From Peristeroidobacter agariperforans (GTDB lineage: Bacteria; Pseudomonadota; Gammaproteobacteria; Steroidobacterales; Steroidobacteraceae), in contig NZ_RYFW01000008.1 in the NCBI RefSeq assembly GCF_004138335.1, forward strand, positions 1-64,000: DNA of 64,000 nt, in the 5' to 3' direction. The notes beneath the pieces are model-generated. The model saw nothing but the letters and a program-made list of their open reading frames with translations. It was not told the DNA's origin and ran no database searches. Shown in pieces: positions 15,939 through 24,974 of the stretch. Within the stretch, counting starts at the first letter, position 1; each line of letters starts with the position of its first letter. The position numbers were made by a program, and so were the translations under genes.

Positions 15939-15949
15939 TCTTTCACAGG

Positions 15950-17758
15950 TCAGTGCTTCGCTTCAGGCTGATGCACCGCCAAGCGACGTGGGCCCACCGG
16001 CAGAGTCACCCGTGTGGCCTCCTTTTGGGTTGTCTGGACCTTTGCCGGCAGAGTCGCCGCCACTGCCCGGCGCTCGAACTCGAAGTCCTTCATGCCCAGA
16101 AAGTCCAGCTTCACGCCGCTGATTGCACCGGCGCCGTTGCGCGTGAACTGCAACAGTCCGGGCTGCCCGAAGAACTGATCTGTCACGATCGCCGGCTGCA
16201 GCGGCCCAACGAACGGCAATACGATCTGCTCGGGGTCCTCGGCCACGGTCAGCGCACCGTCCTCGCCGAGCACGAAGCTCCACGACACGCCGAGCTCACG
16301 GCTGTAGTAAGTTCCCGTGTATTGCTGCAGATCGTCGGGGGGCGCCACAGTAACGGTGCGAGCGCCCTTGCGCGGATCCTCATCGGGCTCATCGGAATAC
16401 AACTGGAAGCTCATCGAGTGCGCCGGCCGCCCGTTCTGGACGTCGAACTTCACCTCGCTGCCCGGCAGCTCATCGATCACGAACGTAGTCGGCCCGGTGG
16501 AGATCAACGAGAACTCACTGATCAGAAAACGCAGCTTCAGCGACGCGCCGTCTGCGATCACCGAATACAGCTCTTCCTTGTTGGAGTTGTAGTACTTGCC
16601 GACGAAGCGTTCGATCGGCAATGACGGCGCCGGGGTCGGCGTGCTCGGAGCGGGCTGCGTGAAATAGCCTTCCAGCGCTACGTCGACGACACCTCGCGCC
16701 AGTGAATATTGATCCACATCATCGGTGTTACAGAACAGCGCGAAAGTCGTGTGCAGCTCTGGATAGCGCTGGAACTGACCGTGGTAGCCGCTCCAATCGC
16801 CCCCGTGCCGCACGCGGTTCAGCCCGCGATAACGATCTCGTTGCACGCCACGCGCATAGATCAGCTGGCGCCCGCTGCTCAGCTTGCCCCGGCGATACAT
16901 TTCCGAAATGAAAGCGCTGCCGCCAACGGCGCCAGTGTAGAAATTCTCGTCCCAGCGCTGGAACTCCTCGATCGAGGTCTGCAGCCCACCGTCGCCGACC
17001 TGCTCCCAGTTCGAGATGACGTTGTCGTAGGCGCCGTCGTCGTTCGGGTATCCATAACCGATCGCCTGGTTCGGAATCACTTGATCATGGGCGACGCGAT
17101 ACATGCTCAGCGGCATGCCCAGCGGGTTGAAGAACTGTTCGCGCGCCAATTGGTTGATCGGCTTGCCGCTGACACGCTCGGCGATGATCGCCAGCAGCAG
17201 ATAACCGGTGTTCGAGTATTCGTAACGCGTGCCCGGAGTGAAGTTGAGCCGCTTCTGCCGCGCCACCAGCTCGAGCGCCTGTGCCTGCGTGGTGATCTCG
17301 AAATAATCGAAGCCGGCCAACAAAAGCAGCCCGTTGTAGTCCCGCAAGCCGCTGGTGTGCCACAACAGATTGTTGATGGTGATCCTGCTGCCATAGTCTG
17401 GCAGCTCAGGAATGTATTTTTGCACGTCGTCCGTGAGTTGCAGCTTGCCCTGCTGCGCGAGCAGCACGACGTGGGCCGCGGCGAACTGTTTGCTCATCGA
17501 AGCAATGTCGAACAGCTTCGACGCATCGTTCGGCGCTTTGCCCTCGATCGAGGCCATGCCGTAGCCGCGCGAAAAAATGGTCTGGCCGTCACTCATGATG
17601 CCGAGCGAGCAGCCCGGCGTCGTCGAGTTGAAGCCAGCAAACAGCTCGTCGATCCGCGCGCGCTGCGACTCGTCGAGCGTGATCGCCCCCGGCGCCTGCG
17701 CCACCGCGAGCAAGGATGCCCCCAGTACGATATTCGGTATCCGTTTCCCATGAACCAT
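15950..17758 (-). CDS. Exported serine hydrolase, class C beta-lactamase/DD-peptidase-like
   Basis: A 602-residue protein; AGGAG precedes ATG 17758. Signal peptide to about 25. The catalytic domain (about 30-365) has the SxxK motif SMSK (S87, K90) and the tyrosine motif YSNTGY, as in class C beta-lactamases, esterase EstB and D-aminopeptidases. The C-terminal 220 residues form lipocalin-like DUF3471-type domains ('RFVGKYYNSNKEELYSVIADG', 'QYTGTYYSRELGVSWSFVLGEDGALTV'). It lies 290 bp downstream of the exporter permeases on the same strand and may belong with them. Likely periplasmic or secreted, hydrolysing a peptide or ester; substrate unknown. Confidence 0.85.
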   Translation of the reverse strand: MVHGKRIPNIVLGASLLAVAQAPGAITLDESQRARIDELFAGFNSTTPGCSLGIMSDGQTIFSRGYGMASIEGKAPNDASKLFDIASMSKQFAAAHVVLLAQQGKLQLTDDVQKYIPELPDYGSRITINNLLWHTSGLRDYNGLLLLAGFDYFEITTQAQALELVARQKRLNFTPGTRYEYSNTGYLLLAIIAERVSGKPINQLAREQFFNPLGMPLSMYRVAHDQVIPNQAIGYGYPNDDGAYDNVISNWEQVGDGGLQTSIEEFQRWDENFYTGAVGGSAFISEMYRRGKLSSGRQLIYARGVQRDRYRGLNRVRHGGDWSGYHGQFQRYPELHTTFALFCNTDDVDQYSLARGVVDVALEGYFTQPAPSTPTPAPSLPIERFVGKYYNSNKEELYSVIADGASLKLRFLISEFSLISTGPTTFVIDELPGSEVKFDVQNGRPAHSMSFQLYSDEPDEDPRKGARTVTVAPPDDLQQYTGTYYSRELGVSWSFVLGEDGALTVAEDPEQIVLPFVGPLQPAIVTDQFFGQPGLLQFTRNGAGAISGVKLDFLGMKDFEFERRAVAATLPAKVQTTQKEATRVTLPVGPRRLAVHQPEAKH

Positions 17759-18047
17759 GTACGACTCCTGTGCGGATGTGCAAAGGGCCGACGAACGCCG
17801 TCGACTTTGAAGGCGCCACCGGCCCGACAGGACATCGTTCTACGTATGGAGAATCATTGTCTCAATCCGGATTGAAAGAACTTCCGGCGCATGGATTGTG
17901 TGATGTGACTTTTTCGCGAGCGCTGCGATTTCTCGACCAAATCGAACCGGAAAATGAAATCCATGCGGAGTAAGAAAGACGCTGCGCGCGATGAAACCGT
18001 CGTAGGCGAGTTTCTCACTCGTCGGATGCGTTAACCGCGTGTAGCGA

Positions 18048-19271
18048 TCAGGCGATGCGGCGAGTTGCAACCGCTGGCGGCACCTGGGCAGCAGCACGGG
18101 CCGGTTGCCACGCGGCGATCTGCCCGAGCACCCACAGCCCGACAACCCCGCCGGCGAGATAGATGAGATCGAGCCGAGGTAGTCCGTACTTGCGCGTCAG
18201 CCAATAGCTCGCGGCGAGCGTCAGGACGCACCCAAGAACCACGCCGATCGTGCTGATCAGCCAGTTCTCCAGTAGAAAGTAACGAACGATGTCTCCGCGC
18301 CTGGCGCCAAGCGCCCGCCGTGTGCCGATCTGCTTGGTTCTCGCGTTCACATTGAACGTCGCGAGGCCGAACAGGCTGAGTGCGGTGAGCGTGAGCAGCA
18401 GCGCCGTGATCGTCACCAGAAAAATTCCCATGTTGCGATCGGCAAGATACGCGCGCCTTCTCACCTCCTCGAGCGAACGCACCCAGGAGATCATGCGATC
18501 GGGGTTGGAAGTGCTCATCCGCCCTTCCACCATGCGCATGACCACATCGCGCTGCTGCGGCTCCGTGCGCACCAGGTAGAAATTCTTCGGCACCGAACTG
18601 GGCTGACGCGGCACCAGCGAGACGCGATCCACATAGGCCACATCGGCCGACGCCGCTTGCATGTGCTCGATGATGCCGATCACCGTGACGGGCGTGTCGA
18701 CGCTGTCGTATACCGTCTTGCCGAGCGCGTTTTCGTTTGGGAAAAGCTCGTCGGCGAACGCCTGCGTGATGATGATCTGCTTCGGCATGCGTGCCGTGAT
18801 GGAATCCGCCGGCGGCTCGACCTCACTCTGCTCGAACCCGCGGCCGGCCACCAGTCGCACACCGAGCGCATCGATGCCCTGCTCATCCACCTCGAAGTAG
18901 CCGCCCGGGAGACTGTGAACCTCCGCGTTCGGCCTGGCAGCCAACGATGCCATCACGCCAACACCGCCTCCCAGCGGCACCGAGTTGCTGGCGGTCGCGG
19001 CGATCACACCGGGCAGGCTGCGCAGGTACGCCAGGTCTTCGCGAAGAGTGGTCACGTAATCGAAGTCCTGCGCGAATCCCGCGCTCGCAATGGCGATGAC
19101 GTTCTCGACGTCGAAGCCGGTCGGGCGCGAGGTTCGCTCCATCCGCTGCTTCACGATGAACACCGCGTTCACCAGCACAGCGAGCGTGATCGCGATCTGC
19201 ATCGCGACCAGTAAAGCGCCGATGCGATTGTGCCGTAAGGCAGAGACGACTTGACGAATGTTGCCGCTCAT
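18048..19271 (-). CDS. MacB/FtsX-type ABC transporter permease (second)
   Basis: A 407-residue permease with one transmembrane helix near residues 18-38, a large periplasmic domain (about 40-285) and three helices at the C-terminus with the FtsX signature 'IGTRRALGARRGDIVRYFLLENWLISTIGVVLG'. This is the MacB permease architecture without the ATPase domain. It starts 22 bp after the stop of a related permease, and the two probably form a heterodimer powered by the ATPase encoded upstream. Such systems move substrates from periplasm to the outside through an outer-membrane channel rather than across the inner membrane. Confidence 0.88.
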   Translation of the reverse strand: MSGNIRQVVSALRHNRIGALLVAMQIAITLAVLVNAVFIVKQRMERTSRPTGFDVENVIAIASAGFAQDFDYVTTLREDLAYLRSLPGVIAATASNSVPLGGGVGVMASLAARPNAEVHSLPGGYFEVDEQGIDALGVRLVAGRGFEQSEVEPPADSITARMPKQIIITQAFADELFPNENALGKTVYDSVDTPVTVIGIIEHMQAASADVAYVDRVSLVPRQPSSVPKNFYLVRTEPQQRDVVMRMVEGRMSTSNPDRMISWVRSLEEVRRRAYLADRNMGIFLVTITALLLTLTALSLFGLATFNVNARTKQIGTRRALGARRGDIVRYFLLENWLISTIGVVLGCVLTLAASYWLTRKYGLPRLDLIYLAGGVVGLWVLGQIAAWQPARAAAQVPPAVATRRIA

Positions 19272-19293
19272 CGAAGCACTCCAGGGCGCATGG

Positions 19294-20625
19294 CTATTGG
19301 CTCTTCAGATAGACAGCGGGCGGCAAGCGAGCCGCGCGCCATGCGGGATAGAAACCGCCGACAACGGTTGCAACGGCGGCGAGTGCTATGGCTACGACGA
19401 CGCTCGATACATCGAAGTGCAACAGCTCTCGATAGCCGCCGCGAGTCGCTTCGTCCACGGTGTACATGATGCTCAATCCTTTGAGGCTCAACGCGCCGAG
19501 CGCCAGACCGAGCGCGGCGCCGAGGGTGGAGACGACAGCCGCCTCGACGAAATATTGGGCGAAGATCTGGCCCTTGCGAGCACCGAGCGCGCGCCGGATG
19601 CCGATCGTCTTCGCGGCATTCAAGAACTTCGCGAGCAGCAGTCCGACCACATTGAGCAGACAGACCGCGAGGAACGCGAACGCCAACCCCACCAGCACTC
19701 GATTGTCGTTCTGCACGACGCCCTGGTCGATGAGCCACTGAGGAACGTTGGTGAGACGATTGTTCTGCGGTCGCTGGAAGCGCCCCGACTTGCGCTGCTC
19801 GGTGGTGTAGGTATCGAGCAGATCCTGCATACGCTCGCGCGTGGCCGCGTCGGGCAACTCGACCCACATCTGCTGCCACGTACATTCGGAGCCGAGGATG
19901 TCTTCATAACTGTCCAGCGGCTCCGGCTTCCAGCACCTGCCGCTCGCGCTCGTGACCTTGTTCTGCGGCCCCCAGCGGAATGGAATGTACGCGCCTTCGG
20001 GCATTTCGAAGTGGCCCCGGTTCAAATCGTAGAACTTGGGCTGCGGCTCCCACGTGTCCAGCACGCCGACTATGCGGAACTCCCGGTCGTTCCAGCGGAC
20101 AATCCGGCCCACGCTGTTGTCGCCGCCGAACAGGGTTTCGTTGACTTCCTTGCTGAGGACGATCACGGGTGCGGCGTTGGTGTCGTCCGCCACACTCCAG
20201 CTGCCGCCGTACTGAAACGGCACATCGAACATGGGGAAGAAATCGCCTCTGGTAAAACGCGCTTCGGCGGCGATGGGCGGGCGGTCCGCGTTGCTCAGGA
20301 TGCTGGTGCGAGCCACGTACATCACGGTCTTGCGCTCCGGAATGTTCGACTCGAGCAGATGCATCGCATCTCGATACGTCAGGCGCGGCGGCGGCAAGTG
20401 CGGGCGCGCGGCGTCAGGCGGCTCGTTTACGTCCCACGAGTCGAGCGTCACCGCATATAAACGATCGCTCTTCCACCAGATCGGATCGGCGGACATGGCA
20501 TGGAACATCGTGATCACCGTGACACACGCGGCGATACCGAGCGCCACGGTGGCGACCATGATGGCTGTCAGCCCCGGGTTCTGGCCGAGGCTCTTGAGCG
20601 CCATCCGCAAGTACAAGCGAATCAT
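19294..20625 (-). CDS. MacB/FtsX-type ABC transporter permease (first)
   Basis: A 443-residue protein with the same plan: N-terminal helix ('GLTAIMVATVALGIAACVTVITMFHAM'), periplasmic domain about 50-310, and three C-terminal helices with 'IGIRRALGARKGQIFAQYFVEAAVVSTLGAALG'. Its ATG at 20625 overlaps the stop of the ATPase gene (ATGA), showing translational coupling. The C-terminal end 'FYPAWRAARLPPAVYLKSQ' is the usual FtsX ending. Partner of the next permease. Confidence 0.88.
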   Translation of the reverse strand: MIRLYLRMALKSLGQNPGLTAIMVATVALGIAACVTVITMFHAMSADPIWWKSDRLYAVTLDSWDVNEPPDAARPHLPPPRLTYRDAMHLLESNIPERKTVMYVARTSILSNADRPPIAAEARFTRGDFFPMFDVPFQYGGSWSVADDTNAAPVIVLSKEVNETLFGGDNSVGRIVRWNDREFRIVGVLDTWEPQPKFYDLNRGHFEMPEGAYIPFRWGPQNKVTSASGRCWKPEPLDSYEDILGSECTWQQMWVELPDAATRERMQDLLDTYTTEQRKSGRFQRPQNNRLTNVPQWLIDQGVVQNDNRVLVGLAFAFLAVCLLNVVGLLLAKFLNAAKTIGIRRALGARKGQIFAQYFVEAAVVSTLGAALGLALGALSLKGLSIMYTVDEATRGGYRELLHFDVSSVVVAIALAAVATVVGGFYPAWRAARLPPAVYLKSQ

Positions 20626-21353
20626 CTCGTCTCCCGGGCGCGAGCCTCGGGCATTGCGAGCGCCGCCGGTGCACGCAGCGTCCCGGACTCTTCGGGCGCG
20701 ATCTGGCCGTCAACCACGTGCACGCTGCGCTGAGCACGGGCGGCAAGATGCGGATCGTGCGTCACCATCACGATCGCCGTGCCCGATTGGTTGATCTGTT
20801 GCAACAGATCGAGCACTTGTCCGGCCATGACCGAGTCGAGGTTGCCGGTGGGCTCGTCCGCAAGCAACAACTTCGGGTCGCCGGCGATCGCACGTGCGAT
20901 CGCGGCCCGCTGTTGCTGGCCGCCCGAGAGTTGCGAAGGCAGATGACGCATGCGCGAACCCAGCCCCACCAGCTCCAAGGCGCTGGTGATGCGCCTGTGC
21001 CGCTCCCCTGCTTTCATGCCTCGATAGCACAACGGCACGTCCACGTTGTCGTAGATGCTCAGGTCCGGAATCAGATTGAAGCTCTGGAAGATGAAGCCGA
21101 TCTTCTCGTTGCGCAGCCGCGAGCGGGCATCGTCCGATAGCCGGCTCACATCCTCGCCATCGAAGTGCAACGAACCGGAATCGAATGTTTCCAGCAGGCC
21201 GACGATGTTCAACAAGGTGGTCTTGCCGGAGCCGGACGGACCGGTGATGGCGACGAATTCCCCGGCCCCTACCTGCTGCGACAGCTCGCGCAAGGCTCGC
21301 GTCTCTACCAGCTCGGAGCGATAGACCTTGTTGATGTTACGCATTTCGATCAT
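20622..21353 (-). CDS. LolD/MacB-type ABC transporter ATP-binding protein
   Basis: A 243-residue ATPase. Walker A GPSGSGKTT (residues 38-46), 'QSFNLIPDLSIYDNV' Q-loop, signature LSGGQQQR, Walker B LLLADEPTGNLDS and switch histidine in 'VMVTHDPHLAARA'. It belongs to the MacB/LolD/FtsE class. ATG 21353 has AAGGA upstream and gives the family N-terminus 'MIEMRNINKVY'; an in-frame start at 21383 would add ten residues. It couples ATP hydrolysis to the two permeases downstream. Confidence 0.9.
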   Translation of the reverse strand: MIEMRNINKVYRSELVETRALRELSQQVGAGEFVAITGPSGSGKTTLLNIVGLLETFDSGSLHFDGEDVSRLSDDARSRLRNEKIGFIFQSFNLIPDLSIYDNVDVPLCYRGMKAGERHRRITSALELVGLGSRMRHLPSQLSGGQQQRAAIARAIAGDPKLLLADEPTGNLDSVMAGQVLDLLQQINQSGTAIVMVTHDPHLAARAQRSVHVVDGQIAPEESGTLRAPAALAMPEARARETR

Positions 21354-21388
21354 GAGCGATCCTTGCGATGAGTGGCTGGGCATTTGCC

Positions 21389-22705
21389 TCAGTCGGTGAT
21401 GATGACGTCGGGCGCGTCCCGATACTTGCGCATGTCGGAGATGACCACGCGGTCACCGGCGACCAGGCCGCGGAGCACTTCGATTTCTGAGACCGAAGGC
21501 GCACCGAGCTCGACCAACCGGTGTTCGGCACGATCCCCGTTGATCACGTATACGGCGCGCGTGGAGTCGTCGATGAGCGGACCGCGCTCGAACTTGAGCA
21601 CACCATCGCGCTCGTCGAGGATGATCCGGACCGCCGCGCGCTGGTTCTGTCGCAGTCTCGGCGGCTGAGCGCCCGCGAATTTCACCCGACCTTTCACCTG
21701 GCTTTGACGCACTTCCGGTGAAATCGTGGTCACGATGCCGGGCTGTGGCCGACCTTCCAAAGTCACCTGCGCCGGCATCCCCGGCTTGATGTCGCGCGCA
21801 TATAGCTCTGCGATCTGAAACTCGACCTCGAGCGCGCTGAGATCGACGACGGTCAGCAGCGGAGCGCTTTCGGCAACCTTGGCTTTTTCCACTTGCGCCA
21901 GGCTGGCCACCATTCCATCCACGGGCGAATGCACCGTCAGGTCGGCGACGCGCCGATGCAGATCTTCGACCAGGAGTTTTTGCCGGTCTCGTTCCAGACG
22001 CCGGGTACGCAGCTCCAGCGCTACGCTGTCCCTCTCGAGGGCGGCTGTCTGGAGTGCGTGCTCATAATTGAGCTTGGCCGTATCCACATTGTCGCGTGCG
22101 CGCTCGTAGTCGTTCTCACTGAAGACGTGATCTTTCCAGGCGCTCTCGGCTCGTCTGAATTCACGTTCGGCCGCTGCGATCGACACCTTCGAGAGATCGG
22201 CTTGCTGTTGGCTGCGCAGGATCTGCCGGCGGCCTTCGATCTCATGCTGATCGAGCGCGACGTTCATGCTCTCGAGCGTCGCGCGCTCACGCTGGTATTC
22301 GTTGCTGGTAGCGGGGCTGTCGAGTGTCGCCAGTACCTGACCTCGGGTGACCGTGTCGCCCGCCTGCACTTGATAACTGATGGTGCCAACGGCCGCTGCG
22401 AACAATGTAGGACTGACCGCCGCAATCACGGCGCCCTCGGCTGCGACGTCGCGGATGAAATGACCTTGGGAAACCGTCGCGAGGCGCAGTCGTTCCGCGG
22501 GTACCGTGCCCGTCGGATCAAAATACGAGCGCACCAGCCAGAACAACACGATCGATCCGAGCGATACGCCCAGTGCAATTAAAAACAAACGTTGTTTGTG
22601 CCACGGCGTCCGCGGGACGGTCGAAGTGTCCTGCCCCGCGGTGCCGCGGATGGAGCTGATCTTCGCTGCTGCGTCAGTCGAACTCCGAAGTCGTGCAATA
22701 TCCAT
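21389..22705 (-). CDS. HlyD/MacA-type periplasmic adaptor protein
   Basis: A 438-residue membrane fusion protein with one transmembrane helix at about 37-57, a split lipoyl/biotinyl domain ('VQAGDTVTRGQVLATLDSP' and 'VHSPVDGMVASLAQVEKAKVAESAPLLTVVDLSALEVEFQI'), a long coiled coil between them and a beta-barrel with 'IKPGMPAQVTLEGRPQPGIV'. It is the first gene of the exporter operon and starts divergently from the NNRDM-repeat protein. An in-frame GTG at 22735 would add ten residues. It should link the MacB-like complex to a TolC-type channel; no tolC gene is in the window. Confidence 0.88.
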   Translation of the reverse strand: MDIARLRSSTDAAAKISSIRGTAGQDTSTVPRTPWHKQRLFLIALGVSLGSIVLFWLVRSYFDPTGTVPAERLRLATVSQGHFIRDVAAEGAVIAAVSPTLFAAAVGTISYQVQAGDTVTRGQVLATLDSPATSNEYQRERATLESMNVALDQHEIEGRRQILRSQQQADLSKVSIAAAEREFRRAESAWKDHVFSENDYERARDNVDTAKLNYEHALQTAALERDSVALELRTRRLERDRQKLLVEDLHRRVADLTVHSPVDGMVASLAQVEKAKVAESAPLLTVVDLSALEVEFQIAELYARDIKPGMPAQVTLEGRPQPGIVTTISPEVRQSQVKGRVKFAGAQPPRLRQNQRAAVRIILDERDGVLKFERGPLIDDSTRAVYVINGDRAEHRLVELGAPSVSEIEVLRGLVAGDRVVISDMRKYRDAPDVIITD

Positions 22706-23044
22706 TTCGCCGAGAAGTGCATCCTCACAATCCACAGAGTGTAGGGAGCGGGTTGAAACATTTCAATCACGAGCCTCGCGAACGTTTCTCGTCGTAGTAG
22801 TTGTTTGGAGTGCGTGATTGTTACTAACGGACTCGCGATATGACGCCGCATGCTCGAAGGTCTCGGCTCGAACGACCAAACCCTCACAAGAACTCACATC
22901 GTCCTGCGAATATTCTTGGCAGATGCCGGATGATTTCGGACCACGCAAGTGCATCGCGCACTTCAAGCAACGTTTTTAGACCTCACACCGCGATCGATGA
23001 TCGCTATTATTAGGCGGACCGTGTTCTCTCAAGGAGTTTCGACG
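22706..23044. other. Divergent intergenic region between exporter operon and NNRDM-repeat gene
   Basis: These 339 bp have no supported gene and should hold the promoters of both units. A possible -10 box TATTAT lies at 23005-23010, about 35 bp before the repeat-protein start, but I see no convincing -35 partner. AAGGAG at 23031-23036 is the ribosome-binding site of the repeat protein. Confidence 0.4.
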
Positions 23045-23401
23045 ATGAACGCATTGAACTTGGCAGGGGATTCCAAACGCTTCGCGATGACCGGGAAGCG
23101 AGCCGCGTCGTGGTTGATATCAATCGCGGCAATGTCGTTGTTGTCACACGCGGCTTCCGCCGCCGGGATGGCTGCAAGCATCGACGAGGCAGCGAGCGTC
23201 GTGACCTCGGATAATCGCGACATGCGTACGCCGAACGATTGGGGCGTCGCTACCAACAACCGGGACATGCGCGCAGCGCCTAACAACCGGGACATGCGCT
23301 CTACGCCGAACAATCGTGACATGCACCCCAACAACCGCGATATGCGCTCTACGCCCAATAATCGTGACATGCGCGCAGCGCCCAACAATCGCGACATGTG
23401 A
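23045..23401 (+). CDS. Small Sec-exported protein built of NNRDM repeats, unknown function
   Basis: A 118-residue protein with AAGGAG eight bases before its ATG. Residues 1-40 form a clear signal peptide (K/R-rich start, 'WLISIAAMSLLSHAASAAG', cleavage after ASA). The remaining 78 residues contain seven copies of a [D/N]NRDM core, most as NNRDMR followed by AAP or STP, and the protein ends on the last core. The mature part is very hydrophilic and lacks cysteine; one tryptophan lies near residue 69. I recognise no family. It is divergent from a MacAB-like exporter and closed by a strong terminator, so it is transcribed alone. Possible roles are a secreted peptide precursor or a surface/matrix protein; both are guesses. 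Confidence 0.8.
   Translation: MNALNLAGDSKRFAMTGKRAASWLISIAAMSLLSHAASAAGMAASIDEAASVVTSDNRDMRTPNDWGVATNNRDMRAAPNNRDMRSTPNNRDMHPNNRDMRSTPNNRDMRAAPNNRDM
23209..23401 (+). repeat. Tandem coding repeat (NNRDMR + spacer), seven cores
   Basis: Seven [D/N]NRDM units are spaced by AAP, STP, HP or, between the first two, a longer TPNDWGVAT-type linker. Typical unit length is nine codons (27 bp). Synonymous codons vary between copies (AAC/AAT, CGG/CGC/CGT), so the peptide rather than the DNA repeat appears to be kept. Confidence 0.85.
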
Positions 23402-23462
23402 GTTCTTCTTTCAGCGCAAGCGCGTTGACGACGCTCCGCTAAAAGGCGACTCTTGACACTCG

Positions 23463-23495
23463 GGCCCGCTCGGTAACAACCGTGCGGGCCTGTTT
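23463..23495 (+). terminator. Rho-independent terminator after the NNRDM-repeat gene
   Basis: Stem GGCCCGC-T-CGGT / ACCG-T-GCGGGCC with an AACA loop and one T-T mismatch, followed by TGTTT. It separates the repeat-protein gene from ridA, whose ATG is only 19 bp further on. Confidence 0.8.
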
Positions 23496-23513
23496 CGCTT
23501 CGGAGCTACCACC

Positions 23514-23912
23514 ATGTCGATTGAATGTATCAACCCTCCCGGCCTTCCGCAGTCGGATCATTTCAGCCATGTCGCCATCGCGGAAGGCCGGCGCATGGTG
23601 TTCATCGCGGGGCAAGTGTCCGAAGATGAACGAGGCAATGTCGTCGGAGAGGCCGACATGGTCGCCCAATCCCGGCAGGTCTTTGCAAATATCGGGCGCG
23701 CCCTTGCAACTGCGGGCGCGCGTCCGGATCAGGTCGCCAAGCTCACGATTTTCGTCGCGAACTACAAACGGGAGCATCTCGACATGATCGAGATCGGGCG
23801 GGCCGAGCTGTTCGGCGCACACAAGCCCGCGGACACCCTCATCGGCGTCGCGACGCTTACCCGTCCCGAGTACATGCTCGAAGTTGATGCACTCGCAGTC
23901 GTGGACGTGTGA
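23514..23912 (+). CDS. RidA-family (YjgF/YER057c) protein
   Basis: A 132-residue protein with the family features 'GRRMVFIAGQVSEDERGNVVGEADMVAQSRQVFANIGRALATAGARPDQVAKLTIFV' and the end motif 'TLIGVATLTRPEYMLEVDALAVV', in which the arginine of TRPE is the active-site residue that salt-bridges the substrate carboxylate in true RidA enamine/imine deaminases. It probably acts as a cytosolic trimer hydrolysing reactive imines or a related small molecule. It follows a terminator and must have its own promoter, partly inside that hairpin region. Confidence 0.88.
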   Translation: MSIECINPPGLPQSDHFSHVAIAEGRRMVFIAGQVSEDERGNVVGEADMVAQSRQVFANIGRALATAGARPDQVAKLTIFVANYKREHLDMIEIGRAELFGAHKPADTLIGVATLTRPEYMLEVDALAVVDV

Positions 23913-24143
23913 ACCGCAGCCTCACTACGCAATGGAGTCCAAGACCGTCAAGGTCGACCTCGACCTGGCCGTGCGTCTCGGACTCGGCCTGTCGCCGCAC
24001 GCGACCGAGCCGGCGGCAAGATCGGTCTCCTTGATCTGCAATACATCAGCGCTGACAGCACGATGCAACCCGCTGAGGATCCTTATTTGCTCGTTCATGC
24101 TCGCCGCGATCCGCGACGCTCTCCGAAATCCGAGTGGGTATCA

Positions 24144-24974
24144 CTATGACGCAGCGATATGTGACGCAATGCATTCGAGCGGAGAAAAACCGAGTTGACC
24201 CGGGCCGATCCGGACCGGGTCGCCGAACAGCAACGGTCGCACGTCGTCGATGGCGATCGTTTGCATGGCCTCGCGAAGCAATGCGTGCAGGTTTTGTTCG
24301 CGCTGATTGAAGCGCAGGCACGTTTCGGCTAGATACAAATGGAAGAACTTGAGCGGGACCTTGCGGAACTTCTGCAGATGCAGGCGCAGGAAGCGCCAGA
24401 AGGCTTCGACCGAGGTCATCCCGAGCGCGGCGCGCGTGATCTTCGGGACGATGACATAGTCACCTTGGATCTGCAGGCACGCGCTCGCGAGCTTGTCGTC
24501 GAGGTGCAATACCGCACCGAGCGCGATTTTCTCACGCATACGCGGCAAAATATTTGCAATGTTTCTTGGCAGAGCCGAGATCTGCATCAGACCGTCGCGC
24601 TCGGCGAATCCGATCACGATCACCCGCTGACTCGTCGACCAGCCGCGCATTGCCGGACGCGTCCGCAGTGTTCCCTGCAGACACTCGGAGACGTACAAAC
24701 CATCACGCGCCAGTGACTCAACCTTCGCGCAGCACGCCCGCACGAGTCTATAAAAACGTTCGCGACTGTCGGCACATGCCTGCCCTTCCGCGATTTGCGC
24801 GGCCGGCGCTCCTTGCACGAACGATTCGAGCAAGGCCTCCTTCGCTGTCTCACTCAGCCGTACCGATTCCCATACCGATTTCCAGCGATATCTGCGACCG
24901 CAGTTCCGACACTTCAGGCGTTTATCGCCCAATACCCAAGCGTCCACCGACTCACAATGCGGACAGCCCTTCAT
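24144..24974 (-). CDS. IS1595-type transposase (zinc ribbon plus DDE-like domain)
   Basis: From ATG 24974 the product has 276 residues. It starts with a C4 zinc ribbon ('CPHCESVDAW...KRLKCRNCGRRYRW'), followed by a helical region and a C-terminal domain with 'SVEAFWRFLRLHLQKFRKVPLKFFHLYLAETCLRFNQREQ', the typical end of IS1595/ISXO2-family enzymes. I could not identify clear terminal inverted repeats or a target duplication, and the catalytic acidic triad is not obvious, so the element may be decayed or the protein may be domesticated. Confidence 0.65.
   Translation of the reverse strand: MKGCPHCESVDAWVLGDKRLKCRNCGRRYRWKSVWESVRLSETAKEALLESFVQGAPAAQIAEGQACADSRERFYRLVRACCAKVESLARDGLYVSECLQGTLRTRPAMRGWSTSQRVIVIGFAERDGLMQISALPRNIANILPRMREKIALGAVLHLDDKLASACLQIQGDYVIVPKITRAALGMTSVEAFWRFLRLHLQKFRKVPLKFFHLYLAETCLRFNQREQNLHALLREAMQTIAIDDVRPLLFGDPVRIGPGQLGFSPLECIASHIAAS

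Noticed and set aside
19258-20460. A 400-codon plus-strand open frame and a 388-codon one at 16709-17875
   Set aside because: Both are antisense to clear genes (ABC permease, serine hydrolase) and show arginine/valine-rich composition without domains.
23209-23401. Reading the NNRDM repeats as a CRISPR-like or non-coding DNA repeat
   Set aside because: The units are in frame with a signal peptide, differ by synonymous changes and have no unique spacers.
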